A DNA stretch of 64,000 nucleotides from Pseudoalteromonas sp. OOF1S-7 (GTDB taxonomy: Bacteria > Pseudomonadota > Gammaproteobacteria > Enterobacterales > Alteromonadaceae): the NCBI RefSeq assembly GCF_022347765.1, contig NZ_JAKRFZ010000004.1, positions 186,001-250,000 on the forward strand, given 5' to 3'. Below are positions 9,550 to 18,711 of the stretch, one piece after another (within the stretch, counting starts at the first letter, position 1; each line of letters starts with the position of its first letter). Both the position numbers and the translations under genes were made by a program. The notes below the pieces were generated by a model. The model searched no databases. It saw only the letters and a program-made list of their open reading frames with translations, and was not told where the DNA came from.

Positions 9550-10710
9550 ATGCTCTCACAATCCTACTCTACAACCACCAGACGCAACTCTGCTTTCTCT
9601 TCGGTACTGGCAAATAAACGCTTGCTGCTGCCAGTGTTAGTCTGTCTGGCTGTGCTATTTGAACCACTTCGGGCTTTGACCATTGCCACACTTGCAGACG
9701 CATTTTTTCAGGTCAGTGTGTTTGTCGCGGGCACACTGGCAATCTACTACTTTCTGGTCGACAGACTCCCTCAGCTGGAACTGAGTTACCTTAAAGCTAA
9801 ATCACCGGCACTGGAAATCTCTATGGCAGCAATTCTGGGCGCGCTGCCCGGCTGTGGCGGTGCCATTATCGTGGTTACCCAGTTCACCAAAGGACAGGCA
9901 AGTTTTGCCTCTGTGGTTGCGGTCCTGACAGCAACCATGGGCGATGCCGCGTTCCTGCTCCTGGCCAAAAAGCCACTTGAAGGCCTCACTATCATCGCCC
10001 TGGGCGTCGTTGTGGGCATAATCAGTGGTTTAGTTGTTAACTGTCTGCACAAACCTGAATTTTGCCAACCCGGTAAGCAAAGCAACAGTGCAATTGAATG
10101 CAAGGCACCGTCTAGTGCTATCCGTTTTAGTGAGCCTGTTTGGCGCTGGGTGCTTCTCCCCAGTCTGGTGATCGCACTGTTGATCGCCTTTAATACTGAC
10201 CTGGGCGTACTGACCAGGCCCGTGGAACTGGCAGGTGCAGCTTTGGCTTTGTTCGCCCTGACCATCTGGGCGTTGTCTTCAAAAGGCCAGAGTTACCGCG
10301 AAGTCACCGCCGAGGACGATGAGCAGGATCCCCCTTCCAAACTGGCCAAGGTCATCCACGACACCCACTTTGTGACCGCCTGGGTGGTGGCCAGCTTTAT
10401 GCTGTATGAACTGTCTGTTGCCCTGTTTGGCCTGGACCTGGCGGCCTGGTTTTCTGAGTATGCGGTATTTGCACCACTGATTGCCATTGCCATTGGAATG
10501 CTGCCGGGATGTGGGCCTCAGATAGTCGTAACGAGCCTGTATATTCAGGGTGTCTTACCCTTCAGTGCGTTGGCAGCAAACGCTGTAGCCAACGATGGTG
10601 ATGCGCTATTCCCGGCGATGGCACTGGCACCCGGGGCCGCAGCTCTGGCTACCCTTTACTCGGCCATACCCGCATTGCTTGTAGGCTATGGCTTATATTA
10701 CTTTGCCTGA
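9550..10710 (+). CDS. Putative 10-TM heavy-metal / manganese exporter (ArsP_2-like)
   Basis: The 386-aa integral membrane protein has about ten hydrophobic segments and an internal duplication. Each half contains a matching motif, LPGCGGAIIVVTQ near 100 and LPGCGPQIVVTSLY near 320, followed by a membrane segment with a conserved acid (MGDAAFLL; NDGDALFPA). This fits the family described as putative 10TM heavy-metal exporter or putative manganese transporter. An upstream GTG at 9517 is in frame but lies in the terminator stem, so I chose ATG 9550. There is no clear ribosome-binding site. The Fur-like box upstream supports metal-dependent control. Confidence 0.75.
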   Translation: MLSQSYSTTTRRNSAFSSVLANKRLLLPVLVCLAVLFEPLRALTIATLADAFFQVSVFVAGTLAIYYFLVDRLPQLELSYLKAKSPALEISMAAILGALPGCGGAIIVVTQFTKGQASFASVVAVLTATMGDAAFLLLAKKPLEGLTIIALGVVVGIISGLVVNCLHKPEFCQPGKQSNSAIECKAPSSAIRFSEPVWRWVLLPSLVIALLIAFNTDLGVLTRPVELAGAALALFALTIWALSSKGQSYREVTAEDDEQDPPSKLAKVIHDTHFVTAWVVASFMLYELSVALFGLDLAAWFSEYAVFAPLIAIAIGMLPGCGPQIVVTSLYIQGVLPFSALAANAVANDGDALFPAMALAPGAAALATLYSAIPALLVGYGLYYFA

Positions 10711-10717
10711 CAGTATT

Positions 10718-10739
10718 AAGGCCTGCTCAAGCAGGCCTT
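10718..10739 (+). terminator. Hairpin after the metal exporter gene
   Basis: Perfect 9-bp stem AAGGCCTGC/GCAGGCCTT with loop TCAA, eight bases after the stop codon. It lacks a T run, so it is a likely but atypical terminator. Confidence 0.55.
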
Positions 10740-10916
10740 GGTGTATACCCGGATACACTCCCTTTCCTGGTTGCTCCTCAACAGAAACAAAATTCACACC
10801 TATTTAACAAACGCCCCTTACTATGACGAGCGATTACGAAGACAATATCCAGCCGAAGTTATTGCGTGATATGCCTCTTCAACCTAACGACCATTAAGAC
10901 AAGGATATCAGAACCC

Positions 10917-12236
10917 ATGAAGAAAGGTTTGTATATGACATCTCTTAGAGCCTTGTGTTCTTTGACATTTTTTTCAACTTTTACTTTATCAGCGGAAACC
11001 ATCATTGTAGACAATAGCAGCGATATGTTTTCATTTGAGTCAGGAAGTTGGGTAACCAGCTCATCCATTTCCGGCTATTTGGGTAGCAATTATATCTATG
11101 ATGATAAAGCGACTGGGCATGGAGAAGTACACTGGCAATTAAACCTGACGCAAGATGCGACATATGAAGTGTTTGCACGCTGGACTGCCCACAGCAACAG
11201 AGCATCAAATGCCAGCTATTATATTTCTTACGCACATGATGAAAAAGTAATATCTGTGGATCAGCGGTCAAACAATGGTGAGTGGGTTTCGTTAGGTCTT
11301 TTTGACAGACCCTTCTTAGTTAAGCTCTCTAATAGTGGATCAGATGGTCACGTCATTGCCGATGGTGTTAAGGCGGTATTGTTCCAATTAAATGCGGATT
11401 CAGACCTGGATCTTATTAATGACCAAGATGAAGCTTCATTGCTAAACTCAGACCCAAATGACGCATTCAGTCTAGACCCTGGTAAGAAATTAAATGATGC
11501 ACACTTTGATTCCGACGGTGATGGCTTCTCGAACGCATACGAAATTAAAATGAGGTTTGATCCGCTTGATCCTAATTCAACTCCACCTGTTTCATCGCAA
11601 CAACATACTTTTTCAGGCAATATCACTGTAGATGGTGCGATTCTACTTACCCCAAAATTAACTCAACCATTCATGTGCTCAGAAGTAAACAAAGGGAGTT
11701 TTTATTTTGATGACAGTTTAAATACGCCTATGATTTGTGATGGTGAAAGCTGGCAAGCGTTTAGAGGAGCACAAGGTTTGCCTGGCAGTGATGGGGCAGA
11801 TGGCGCTCAGGGAGAACAAGGGTCCGCTGGGCCTAAGGGAGAACCTGGTGTACAAGGACCACAGGGACCTGTTGGTGAAACAGGTGAACAGGGACCGAAA
11901 GGAGAAAAAGGCGACACAGGCCCCCAAGGCCCTGCTGGTATTGCGGGCAGCTTTGGTATATACCAGAGCAGAGCGGCCACTGAACAGCATACAGAGTCTA
12001 CAGCAGGCTTTGTCGTTGGTTGGGCATCTTGTGGCAGTAGTGACAACAAACTTTACTACGTTGATATAATCATAGACGGCGTAAAAGTCATCCGGGCTGG
12101 AAACTACTCTTATGAATACGGCGACACGAATACTTATCACAGCTTCACAGTACCGGTCGGCGCAAACAGTTCCTGGAAACTTGAAGTTTCACGTTGCACC
12201 GTTCAGGATCTACACTTTGTACCTTTTAGCACTTAG
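10917..12236 (+). CDS. Secreted chimeric protein with collagen-like Gly-X-Y tract
   Basis: The 439-aa exported protein carries a signal peptide ([16 protein letters not shown], cleavage after SA near 25). Residues about 26-160 resemble the golvesin/Xly carbohydrate-binding-like domain. Residues about 160-225 hold calcium-binding thrombospondin type 3-like repeats ([24 protein letters not shown]). Residues about 284-344 form 20 uninterrupted Gly-X-Y triplets with typical collagen-like GPQ, GEK and GDT units. A C-terminal domain of about 95 residues follows. It is probably a trimeric surface or matrix adhesin. Start ATG 10917 is preferred over ATG 10935, though the latter has a better-spaced AAAGG. 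Confidence 0.8.
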   Translation: MKKGLYMTSLRALCSLTFFSTFTLSAETIIVDNSSDMFSFESGSWVTSSSISGYLGSNYIYDDKATGHGEVHWQLNLTQDATYEVFARWTAHSNRASNASYYISYAHDEKVISVDQRSNNGEWVSLGLFDRPFLVKLSNSGSDGHVIADGVKAVLFQLNADSDLDLINDQDEASLLNSDPNDAFSLDPGKKLNDAHFDSDGDGFSNAYEIKMRFDPLDPNSTPPVSSQQHTFSGNITVDGAILLTPKLTQPFMCSEVNKGSFYFDDSLNTPMICDGESWQAFRGAQGLPGSDGADGAQGEQGSAGPKGEPGVQGPQGPVGETGEQGPKGEKGDTGPQGPAGIAGSFGIYQSRAATEQHTESTAGFVVGWASCGSSDNKLYYVDIIIDGVKVIRAGNYSYEYGDTNTYHSFTVPVGANSSWKLEVSRCTVQDLHFVPFST

Positions 12237-12325
12237 TTTTTACCTTTGCTATAAAACCGCAGACAAGCAAGAACAGGTGCCTGGAGCAGCGCATTGAACG
12301 GTTCCAGGCCCAGACAACGGAGTGT

Positions 12326-12856
12326 TCAGTCATCATCATGTTTTTCAATGATCAGGATAACCTCTCCAACCTTAAAACCCCATTTAATGATTTCTGTGCG
12401 GTTAAACAAGCGCTTTTCGTTAACCAGATACATCCAGTCATCTAAGATCACTTCCAGCGGCTTGCCCTGATATTGGATCTCCAGCTGATAACGCCAGTAC
12501 AAGGCGGACCCCGCCGTTTCGCCCTGGGCAACCCCAATCACATCACCGGCAGTGCCTTTGTAGCGGTTCTCAGCTGTTTTTTCTAGCTGCCAGATTCTGG
12601 TTGATTTCTCCCCGTCGTCGAAGCGAAACCACTCCTTCAGTTCGCCTTTATTCCCTGTCCAGGAGCCGATTAGATCAGCCTCAAAGCGCCGGGTAAGATT
12701 GCCACTGCGATCCAGCACTATCCCGTAGGCCGTGAGCTCACCTTCAAAAAATTGCTCCAGTGCCAGCTCTGGTTTGGTGTCGCTGTAATCCGCAATTGTT
12801 TTGCTGGTGCAGCCGCTCAGAGCCAACGCCAGCAACAAAGTTATAACTAGTTTCAT
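12326..12856 (-). CDS. DUF3833 family lipoprotein
   Basis: The 176-aa lipoprotein has a signal peptide ending in LSGC (Cys16). Family blocks FFEGELTAYGIVLDRSG, TAGDVIGVAQGETAGSALYWRY and DDWMYLVNEK are intact. Biochemical function is unknown. It is the last gene of the ECF11-linked operon; homologues recur beside Cfa-like methyltransferases and DUF2878 proteins, so a role in the modified-lipid pathway or in envelope maintenance is inferred. A GAAGG ribosome-binding site precedes the start. Confidence 0.85.
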   Translation of the reverse strand: MKLVITLLLALALSGCTSKTIADYSDTKPELALEQFFEGELTAYGIVLDRSGNLTRRFEADLIGSWTGNKGELKEWFRFDDGEKSTRIWQLEKTAENRYKGTAGDVIGVAQGETAGSALYWRYQLEIQYQGKPLEVILDDWMYLVNEKRLFNRTEIIKWGFKVGEVILIIEKHDDD

Positions 12857-12860
12857 TGTG

Positions 12861-13448
12861 TTACCTTCTTCCTATGAGCTGCCTTCTTAGCTCAGGCTCT
12901 GTGGTTTTTTCAGACAGCCAGATCCCTAAAAAGGCTGGCCCAAATGCACTGTCCTTAATCGCCCCCAGAAAACGCGCCGACGCTTTAAGATCAGATTCGG
13001 ACAGCGACGCACTCAGCTCGACTGGCGGTTCAGGACGGAAGTAAAAGCGACTTTGCAGGTCCTCATCGACCACCAGGATCAACTGATTACCTTTGCGTAT
13101 GTCTGGCCAAAGCCGTGCAAGCTGCCGCAGCCATTGTTCACTGTTATCAAGAGAAAGCTGCTGTTTTTGCCATTGCTCTTCGGTTGCGTCAACCAGTTCC
13201 TGCGCTTCAATGTCACGCTTGTAGGTTAAGCTCAGTATCTGAGGGTATTCAGTTTCCCGATAAGCCTCACCGCCGGTGTAAAGCGCAGCTGAGTAAACAT
13301 CCCAGAACAAATAGCGCAAGTCTGCCGTACCGCGTAAATCAAGCTCCGACAGCTCAGTTGATGTTGATGCCTCCGCCTGCGTCGATACCACAGCGGGCGC
13401 CACAATTAATGCAGCTGACAAAATCAAGCCATTTAACTGTTTAAACAT
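12861..13448 (-). CDS. Chalcone isomerase-like periplasmic protein
   Basis: The 195-aa exported protein has a signal peptide (residues 1-26, ending in AEA) and belongs to the bacterial chalcone isomerase-like family, named for its fold. Blocks such as LRYLFWDVYSAALYTGG and the C-terminal FGPAFLGIWLSEKT fit. Bacterial members are unlikely to act on chalcones and may bind fatty acids. I start at ATG 13448, preceded by AGGAG, not at a further-upstream start. It sits between DUF2878 and DUF3833 in the ECF11-linked operon. Confidence 0.8.
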   Translation of the reverse strand: MFKQLNGLILSAALIVAPAVVSTQAEASTSTELSELDLRGTADLRYLFWDVYSAALYTGGEAYRETEYPQILSLTYKRDIEAQELVDATEEQWQKQQLSLDNSEQWLRQLARLWPDIRKGNQLILVVDEDLQSRFYFRPEPPVELSASLSESDLKASARFLGAIKDSAFGPAFLGIWLSEKTTEPELRRQLIGRR

Positions 13449-13953
13449 GTTGTACTCCTGTTTTCGCGACAAAACGGCTGTTAAGGTGAACCACCAGAGG
13501 CAACACAACCGCCCAGACAGCACCAAAGACTATAAACAAATTGAAAACGGACAGCGCGCTATCAAGTGCACCCAGTTTTATGCCGCCAATGTAGCTCAGA
13601 GCACCAAACACCGCACCGAGTACAGACTGAACGCCCAGATGGCAACGTCCTAACCAGCTCAGACTGTGGTTGAGAGTCAAGGTAAAATGCACCCACAAAA
13701 AAGCAAGCCACACAGGAAGCCAGGGCTGACCACCGGCAAACTGGATGACGCCCGCAGCCGCCAGAGCTTGGTCTACCAATAAACCTACCGGTAACACCAT
13801 CAGGCTACTGAGGTCAGCCTTGCGACTTGGCGACAACGCGAAGTGCAGCGCCAGCAACACTATGACCCCAATCAGTGCCTGGTGAGTGAACAAAGCACTC
13901 AACCACCACACTGACTGGAATATAACGAGGTTAACTAGCCAGAAATTGCTCAT
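13441..13953 (-). CDS. DUF2878 family integral membrane protein
   Basis: Inner-membrane protein of about 170 aa with roughly five or six hydrophobic segments and little extramembrane sequence. It is recognisable as DUF2878 from its length, the motif WVHFTLTLNHSL and operon position. I prefer ATG 13953 (GGGG six bases upstream) to ATG 13986. It overlaps the 3' end of the cfa-like gene by about 23 bp and the start of the chalcone isomerase-like gene by 8 bp, so all three are co-translated. Function unknown. Confidence 0.78.
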   Translation of the reverse strand: MSNFWLVNLVIFQSVWWLSALFTHQALIGVIVLLALHFALSPSRKADLSSLMVLPVGLLVDQALAAAGVIQFAGGQPWLPVWLAFLWVHFTLTLNHSLSWLGRCHLGVQSVLGAVFGALSYIGGIKLGALDSALSVFNLFIVFGAVWAVVLPLVVHLNSRFVAKTGVQHV

Positions 13954-15208
13954 CATTGACCCCAACATATCTGGGTTTACGTGCAACTAAATGATGCGTA
14001 CTGATCACCCGCTCCAGAAATGCGCCTTCACAATATTGCAGATAAAAAAGCCATAAACGCCTGAACTGCTCGTCAAAGCCAAACGTGCGGATCTGCTGCC
14101 AGTTCTGCTCAAACTGAACCCGCCAGCGTTTAAGTGTTTGCGCGTAATGCAGGCCGATATCGTCTATATCTCGCACCACCATATCCGTCTGTGTGGCCAG
14201 GTGTTGTGACATCACAGCCACAGATGGCAGACACCCGCCCGGAAAAATATAACGCTGGATGAAATCCACGTTATTGCGGTAATGATCGTAGCGACTGTCC
14301 GAAATGGTAATAGCCTGCAGTAGCATCAGACCATCGTCTTTTAACAGGCTGCTGCACTTGGCAAAAAAGCCCGGCATATAACTGTGCCCGACGGCCTCTA
14401 TCATCTCGATGGAAACTAGCTTATCGAACTTGCCCTCAAGTAAGCGATAATCTTGCTTTAACAGGGTTATCTGCCCCTGCAAACCAGCCGCTTCAATTCT
14501 TTGCGCGGTAAAGTCATGCTGAGCGTCGGAAATCGTCGTGGTCGTAACCTTGCAGCCATAGTTTTGTGCCGCAAATAATGCCAGCGCCCCCCAGCCGGTT
14601 CCTATTTCAAGTAAGTGGTCGTCAGCGCTCAGCTCAAGTTTGTCGCAAATGATTTTTAGCTTGTTGTGTTGGGCCTGCTCGAGGGGCTGATCCAAAGTTT
14701 CAAAGACCGCGCTGGAATACATCATGGTTGGGTCAAGAAATGCCTGATACAGGTCATTACTTAAATCATAATGAGCAAGAATATTTTGTTTTGAACCCGA
14801 TTCACTATTTCGGTTCCCAAGATGAAACACCCGATTCTTAAGCGCAGTAAACCAAGACATTTTACCTTCTAATTCATCTAGCTGGGATTGAGCACACGCG
14901 AATATACGGATCACTTTAGTCAGGTCAGGGGTGTGCCACTTGCCAGCAATAAATGCCTCCGCAGCACCTATGCCACCACCTTTAAGTACATCAAAGTAAA
15001 AGCCTGGGTCGCTGACAAAAATCGTTGCCTGAAGCCTGGGTTGCAAGGTTCCAAGTGATACTTTCTCGCTCCCTTCAATGATCTCAAGCCGATCGTGTTT
15101 CAGGTTTTTAAGCAGCTTAAAAATGAACGTTCTGGCTTTGTTGATCATCAACTGGTGCCACCAGGTTGATGTGGCAGGCTTGGAGATGGTTTGGCTATTT
15201 TGTTCCAT
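13931..15208 (-). CDS. cfa: Cyclopropane-fatty-acyl-phospholipid synthase family methyltransferase
   Basis: The 425-aa SAM-dependent enzyme acts on double bonds of membrane phospholipid acyl chains. The N-terminal domain (1-140) is the lipid-binding module. The methyltransferase core shows the SAM motif LLEIGTGWGALALFAA at about 200-215 and the family block SIEMIEAVGHSYMPGFF. Operon context (FAD oxidoreductase, DUF1365) resembles ECF11-controlled loci in Rhodobacter, where related proteins make methylated and furan fatty acids. The product could therefore be a cyclopropane or a methyl-branched acyl chain. The symbol reflects family only. Confidence 0.85.
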   Translation of the reverse strand: MEQNSQTISKPATSTWWHQLMINKARTFIFKLLKNLKHDRLEIIEGSEKVSLGTLQPRLQATIFVSDPGFYFDVLKGGGIGAAEAFIAGKWHTPDLTKVIRIFACAQSQLDELEGKMSWFTALKNRVFHLGNRNSESGSKQNILAHYDLSNDLYQAFLDPTMMYSSAVFETLDQPLEQAQHNKLKIICDKLELSADDHLLEIGTGWGALALFAAQNYGCKVTTTTISDAQHDFTAQRIEAAGLQGQITLLKQDYRLLEGKFDKLVSIEMIEAVGHSYMPGFFAKCSSLLKDDGLMLLQAITISDSRYDHYRNNVDFIQRYIFPGGCLPSVAVMSQHLATQTDMVVRDIDDIGLHYAQTLKRWRVQFEQNWQQIRTFGFDEQFRRLWLFYLQYCEGAFLERVISTHHLVARKPRYVGVNDEQFLAS

Positions 15209-15226
15209 GTATCACTTCGCTTTATT

Positions 15227-16021
15227 TCAGTTAGAATGCGTTTTAGGGTGTGGTATAAACGGCACACGCTTCACCCAAAGTTTCAAAGCTTGCCAGTAAA
15301 TCGACAGGCAAATTTTTAATGTCATAGAGGGCACACACAAACCGAGACCAAGTACACTTTTCAAAGACAGAGGCTTGGACTCCAGTGCCATAGTGGCGTC
15401 GAACAATTTGTCTTGTTTCACACTGCCCTGCTGTTTGTACTCATGCTCAGATGTGGCGTGATTTTCTATGTGCACCATCAGCTTGCCAGGCCCTAGCTCG
15501 GGCGGCGCTTTAACACGCCACAGATATTGCATATCCAGAGACATAAACGGCGACACATGAAACACTTTGTCGGTTTTTTGTACCTGCCCGATATCGACCA
15601 GATAATAGTGGCGCTGATTCCAGGGCGTATTGCTCACCTCTGCCAGCATCAGGTTGCACTGACCCTGTTCGTTGTAGCAAAAGTAAATATTCAGTGGGCT
15701 AAAATACAGCCCCAGACAACGCCCCTGTACAAGTGCTTTGATACGGCCCCCGGGCCATTGCCCGCCAAGCTCTATGACTTTATTTTTGATACGCTGTTGC
15801 AACGTACCAGGATCACCTCTGAGGTAATCTTTGTGGCAAAAGCGAATAGGTCGATACCACTGTGGTCCAATTAACCCCAGGCCTTTTTTAACAAAGGTGT
15901 CTTCTTCTATATCCAGACAAAGCATATATAAGCGATAGGAGAAACCATGAAACACGGGTGCAAATCGTCGATGCCTGACCTGACCGACATACAAAGGTGA
16001 ACGGTGTAGCGCATCAGACAT
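15227..16021 (-). CDS. DUF1365 family protein
   Basis: The 264-aa protein belongs to DUF1365: motifs [43 protein letters not shown] centre and [14 protein letters not shown] are present. Biochemical role is unresolved, but DUF1365 is nearly always next to an FAD oxidoreductase and a Cfa-like enzyme, suggesting it acts on the acyl chain or helps the complex. Its ATG overlaps the stop of the FAD gene (TAATG), so translation is coupled. The cfa-like gene follows after 18 bases. Confidence 0.85.
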   Translation of the reverse strand: MSDALHRSPLYVGQVRHRRFAPVFHGFSYRLYMLCLDIEEDTFVKKGLGLIGPQWYRPIRFCHKDYLRGDPGTLQQRIKNKVIELGGQWPGGRIKALVQGRCLGLYFSPLNIYFCYNEQGQCNLMLAEVSNTPWNQRHYYLVDIGQVQKTDKVFHVSPFMSLDMQYLWRVKAPPELGPGKLMVHIENHATSEHEYKQQGSVKQDKLFDATMALESKPLSLKSVLGLGLCVPSMTLKICLSIYWQALKLWVKRVPFIPHPKTHSN

Positions 16022-17274
16022 TACAAATCATCCACACTGATGCCAAATCGCGCCGCAACATCAACTGCGCTACGCACACCATCTTCATGAAAGCCGTTGT
16101 ACCAATAGGCACCGGCAAAATGCGTATGCTGCAGACCACAAATTTCTTTCCTACGCTGTTGTGCCGCAATACTCTGAGTATTGAATACCGGGTGCGCGTA
16201 TTGATATTGACCAAGCACCTTGCTCTCATCGATAGGCTGATTCAGCGTCACACAAAAAGTGCATGGTGCTTCAATACCCTGCAGTATATTCATATTGTAG
16301 GTGACTGCCGCCGGACGAGACTCATTGTTGTCGAGCAAATAGTTCCAGGCAGCCCAGGCTAAACGACGCTTAGGAAGCAAGCTCGCATCAGTATGCAGGA
16401 TCACACTGTTTTTTGCGTAGGGAATTGCTGACAGCACACTGCTCTCTTTCGCACTGGCATCACTAAGCAATTTGAGTGCCTGATCACTGTGGCAAGCCAA
16501 AACAACCTCATCAAATTCCCGTATTTCATCGGCGAAGTGCAGCTGGACACAGTCGTTTTGTCGCGTGATCTTTTTGATATCAGCATTGAGATGGATGTTG
16601 CCTTCCAGACCATTTAACAAGGGTGCGATATATTGCTTAGATCCACCTGGGATCACGTACCATTGTGGCCTGTCGCTAATATTAAGCAGACCGTGATGAT
16701 GGAAAAAGCGAACAAAAAACTTCAGTTCAAACGCTTTCATTTTTTGCATGCTGGTGGACCAGATGGCTGCCCCCATAGGCAAAATGTAGTGCTCAGCAAA
16801 AAACTCACTGAAGTTTTGCTCATCAAGGAAAGTGCCCAGCGTTTCCGTACTGGAAAAATCATCATCCGCAAAGCGCTGCTTGGCAGTTTTGTTAAAACGA
16901 ACAATTTCACTAAGCAGACGCCAAAACTTGGGACGAACTAAGTTGCGCCGCTGCGCGAATAAGGTATTGAGGTCATGTCCATTATACTCCAACCCGGTAT
17001 CCTTATTATGAACACTGAAACTCATTTCAGTCGGCCTACCCTGGATCCCAATCTTGTCCATTAATTTAATAAAGTTTGGGTAAGTTCTGTCGTTATAAAC
17101 AATAAACCCAGTGTCAACCTGATAAGTTTGGCCCTGATACTCGACCTCTTTGGTCGCAGTATGCCCTCCGAGCCTATCTCTTTTTTCGAACAAGTGTACG
17201 TCGTGCCGGGTGCTAAGCAATCGGGCACAGACCATACCTGAAACGCCACTACCAATGACGGCTATTTTTTTCAT
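16021..17274 (-). CDS. FAD-dependent oxidoreductase (flavin amine oxidase-like)
   Basis: The 417-aa flavoprotein has an N-terminal dinucleotide-binding motif ([17 protein letters not shown]), the GG-doublet region DRLGGHT and the amine oxidase-like substrate segment [16 protein letters not shown] chose ATG 17274, which overlaps the preceding SDR stop as ATGA, over an upstream extension that would run through the SDR gene. Homologues in ECF11 loci are implicated in acyl-chain oxidation or desaturation in furan fatty acid synthesis, which is the probable role here. Likely cytoplasmic or membrane-associated. Confidence 0.87.
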   Translation of the reverse strand: MKKIAVIGSGVSGMVCARLLSTRHDVHLFEKRDRLGGHTATKEVEYQGQTYQVDTGFIVYNDRTYPNFIKLMDKIGIQGRPTEMSFSVHNKDTGLEYNGHDLNTLFAQRRNLVRPKFWRLLSEIVRFNKTAKQRFADDDFSSTETLGTFLDEQNFSEFFAEHYILPMGAAIWSTSMQKMKAFELKFFVRFFHHHGLLNISDRPQWYVIPGGSKQYIAPLLNGLEGNIHLNADIKKITRQNDCVQLHFADEIREFDEVVLACHSDQALKLLSDASAKESSVLSAIPYAKNSVILHTDASLLPKRRLAWAAWNYLLDNNESRPAAVTYNMNILQGIEAPCTFCVTLNQPIDESKVLGQYQYAHPVFNTQSIAAQQRRKEICGLQHTHFAGAYWYNGFHEDGVRSAVDVAARFGISVDDL

Positions 17275-17996
17275 CTTTTTATCCATTTTGCCGCAAGGTG
17301 CCGCCATGTAATATGTGGCAGCCAACCAAAAAACTTGAGCAGGTAGGTAAACCTGCGTGGAAAGTGAATATCAAACTGCTTTTTCTCGACACCTTTGAAG
17401 ATACGTTCAGCAGCCTGCGCGCTTGTAATTTGACAAGGCATCGGAAAATCATTTCTTCGTGTAAGCGGTGTATCCACAAACCCCGGATGCACTACACTGA
17501 CCTGAATACCACTACCTGCAAGGTCAACATCCAACGCTTTAGCCAGGTAAGTAAGCCCAGCCTTGGAAGCACCATAGGCCTCTGCACGAGGTAACGCTAA
17601 AAAACTGGCCGATGAGCTGACAAACACCAAAAACGACGCACAGGTAAGCTTACTCAACCAGGCATCCAGGCAATAACCAACGGATATCAGATTGACGGAA
17701 ATAACGCGTTCAAACAGGGCTGAATCAAATTGCTTTGCGTCGTCTATATACTCACAGCCGCCGGCATTCAGAATAATGCCATCCAGATCCGGGAGATCTT
17801 TCGCTACCTCAAAAATTGCCGCCTTATCGTTGAGATCAAAGCATACATGGCGCACTTGTTCAGATTCAGGCAGCATTGCCTGGAGTTTGTCTTTGTTCCG
17901 TCCGCAAGCGTGCACTTTGTAACCGGCATCAACATAGCGCTTAGCCAGGGCCAACCCTATACCGGAGCTGGCGCCGGTAATTAGAATTTCGGGCAT
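17271..17996 (-). CDS. Short-chain dehydrogenase/reductase
   Basis: The 241-aa SDR has the cofactor motif TGASSGIG at residues 7-14, NAGG near 77, and the catalytic Ser-Tyr-Lys set (VSSSAS near 130, YGASK near 145). The Arg in GRNKDKL suggests an NADP(H) preference. The C-terminus ends in a hydrophobic and basic segment ([24 protein letters not shown]) that could anchor it to the membrane. It overlaps the SnoaL-like gene by 16 bp and the FAD gene by 4 bp. Substrate unknown; it is part of the ECF11-linked lipid operon. Confidence 0.88.
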   Translation of the reverse strand: MPEILITGASSGIGLALAKRYVDAGYKVHACGRNKDKLQAMLPESEQVRHVCFDLNDKAAIFEVAKDLPDLDGIILNAGGCEYIDDAKQFDSALFERVISVNLISVGYCLDAWLSKLTCASFLVFVSSSASFLALPRAEAYGASKAGLTYLAKALDVDLAGSGIQVSVVHPGFVDTPLTRRNDFPMPCQITSAQAAERIFKGVEKKQFDIHFPRRFTYLLKFFGWLPHITWRHLAAKWIKR

Positions 17997-18466
17997 GCCT
18001 GCGCTCCTTTGTTGTCTTTACTACCTGTTTGTTCACCGGAAATACGGGCTTTGAGCCAGCGTACCCCCATTCCCAGCACAGGAATGTGTTCGTACAATAA
18101 GCTGCCAGCGTCGAAATAATCTCGGTGCAGGATCACTTTGCCGTCCTGTACTTTCAAAAAGGAGTGGCCTTCTACACTGATATTGCGCCCTTTTCCCAAA
18201 CGATTGTGTCTGTAGTGCATAGTCCAGTATAAAGCGGCCTCGTCGCCCTGAGACAAGCTGTGCTGAATATCAAACTGACAGCTGATCACATTGCTGTACA
18301 TATCGCTGAAGTAAGTGCTCAAACCTTGTAGTCCACTGATCCCATGAAGCGGGTCTCTGAACTCAATATCAGGGTGATAAATCTCTGCCAATAAGTACAG
18401 AGTTTCTTTATCCAGCTTGTTATAAATCCCTACAAAATTGTTAAGCCAGTCTGGTTGTTCGGTCAT
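17981..18466 (-). CDS. SnoaL-like / NTF2-like protein, first gene of lipid operon
   Basis: The 161-aa protein has an NTF2-fold domain: an N-terminal helix, the DIEFRDPLHGISG block, and alternating strands (DEAALYWTMHYRH, SVEGHSFLKVQDGKVILHRDYFDAG). Such folds act as small hydrolases, isomerases or binding proteins. It leads the operon downstream of a TGATCT-N18-TATAA promoter and overlaps the SDR gene. Homologues often open the same ECF11-linked operon. The substrate is unknown. Confidence 0.82.
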   Translation of the reverse strand: MTEQPDWLNNFVGIYNKLDKETLYLLAEIYHPDIEFRDPLHGISGLQGLSTYFSDMYSNVISCQFDIQHSLSQGDEAALYWTMHYRHNRLGKGRNISVEGHSFLKVQDGKVILHRDYFDAGSLLYEHIPVLGMGVRWLKARISGEQTGSKDNKGAQACPKF

Positions 18467-18495
18467 TACTCTGTCCTTTTTGCTGCTATGCTTCG

Positions 18496-18524
18496 TTATA
18501 CGTGTTCAGCAAGGTATAAGATCA
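18496..18524 (-). promoter_or_regulatory. ECF11-type promoter of the lipid-modification operon
   Basis: On the minus strand TGATCT is followed by exactly 18 bases and TATAA, about 30 bases before the SnoaL-like start. It matches the TGATCC-N18-TA architecture of RpoE/ChrR-controlled promoters and the promoter found upstream of the sigma gene in this window. Confidence 0.75.
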
Positions 18525-18643
18525 AACTATCTAAGGTTCCGGCAACCTGTTGCGATGGTGCTGGCTGACAATCAGGAGCACATGAGTCCCTACCTAGTAC
18601 AGTAGCAGGTTTTCAGATAAAACGGCTGAAATCAGCATCATAT

Positions 18644-18673
18644 AAAAAAAGCACAAAGGCAGGCTTTGTGCTT
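18644..18673 (-). terminator. Rho-independent terminator after chrR
   Basis: Ten-base perfect stem (AAGCACAAAG/CTTTGTGCTT) with a five-base loop; on the minus strand it is followed by a T run. It separates the rpoE-chrR unit from the lipid operon, which then needs its own promoter, as seen at 18496-18524. Confidence 0.85.
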
Positions 18674-18711
18674 AAGTCAAAGGAGGGATTAAGATCCTTG
18701 TTAATTCTGGG

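Noticed and set aside
10859..11271. Minus-strand frames opposite the start of the collagen-like gene
   Set aside because: They are antisense to a well-supported gene with a signal peptide and lack start signals.
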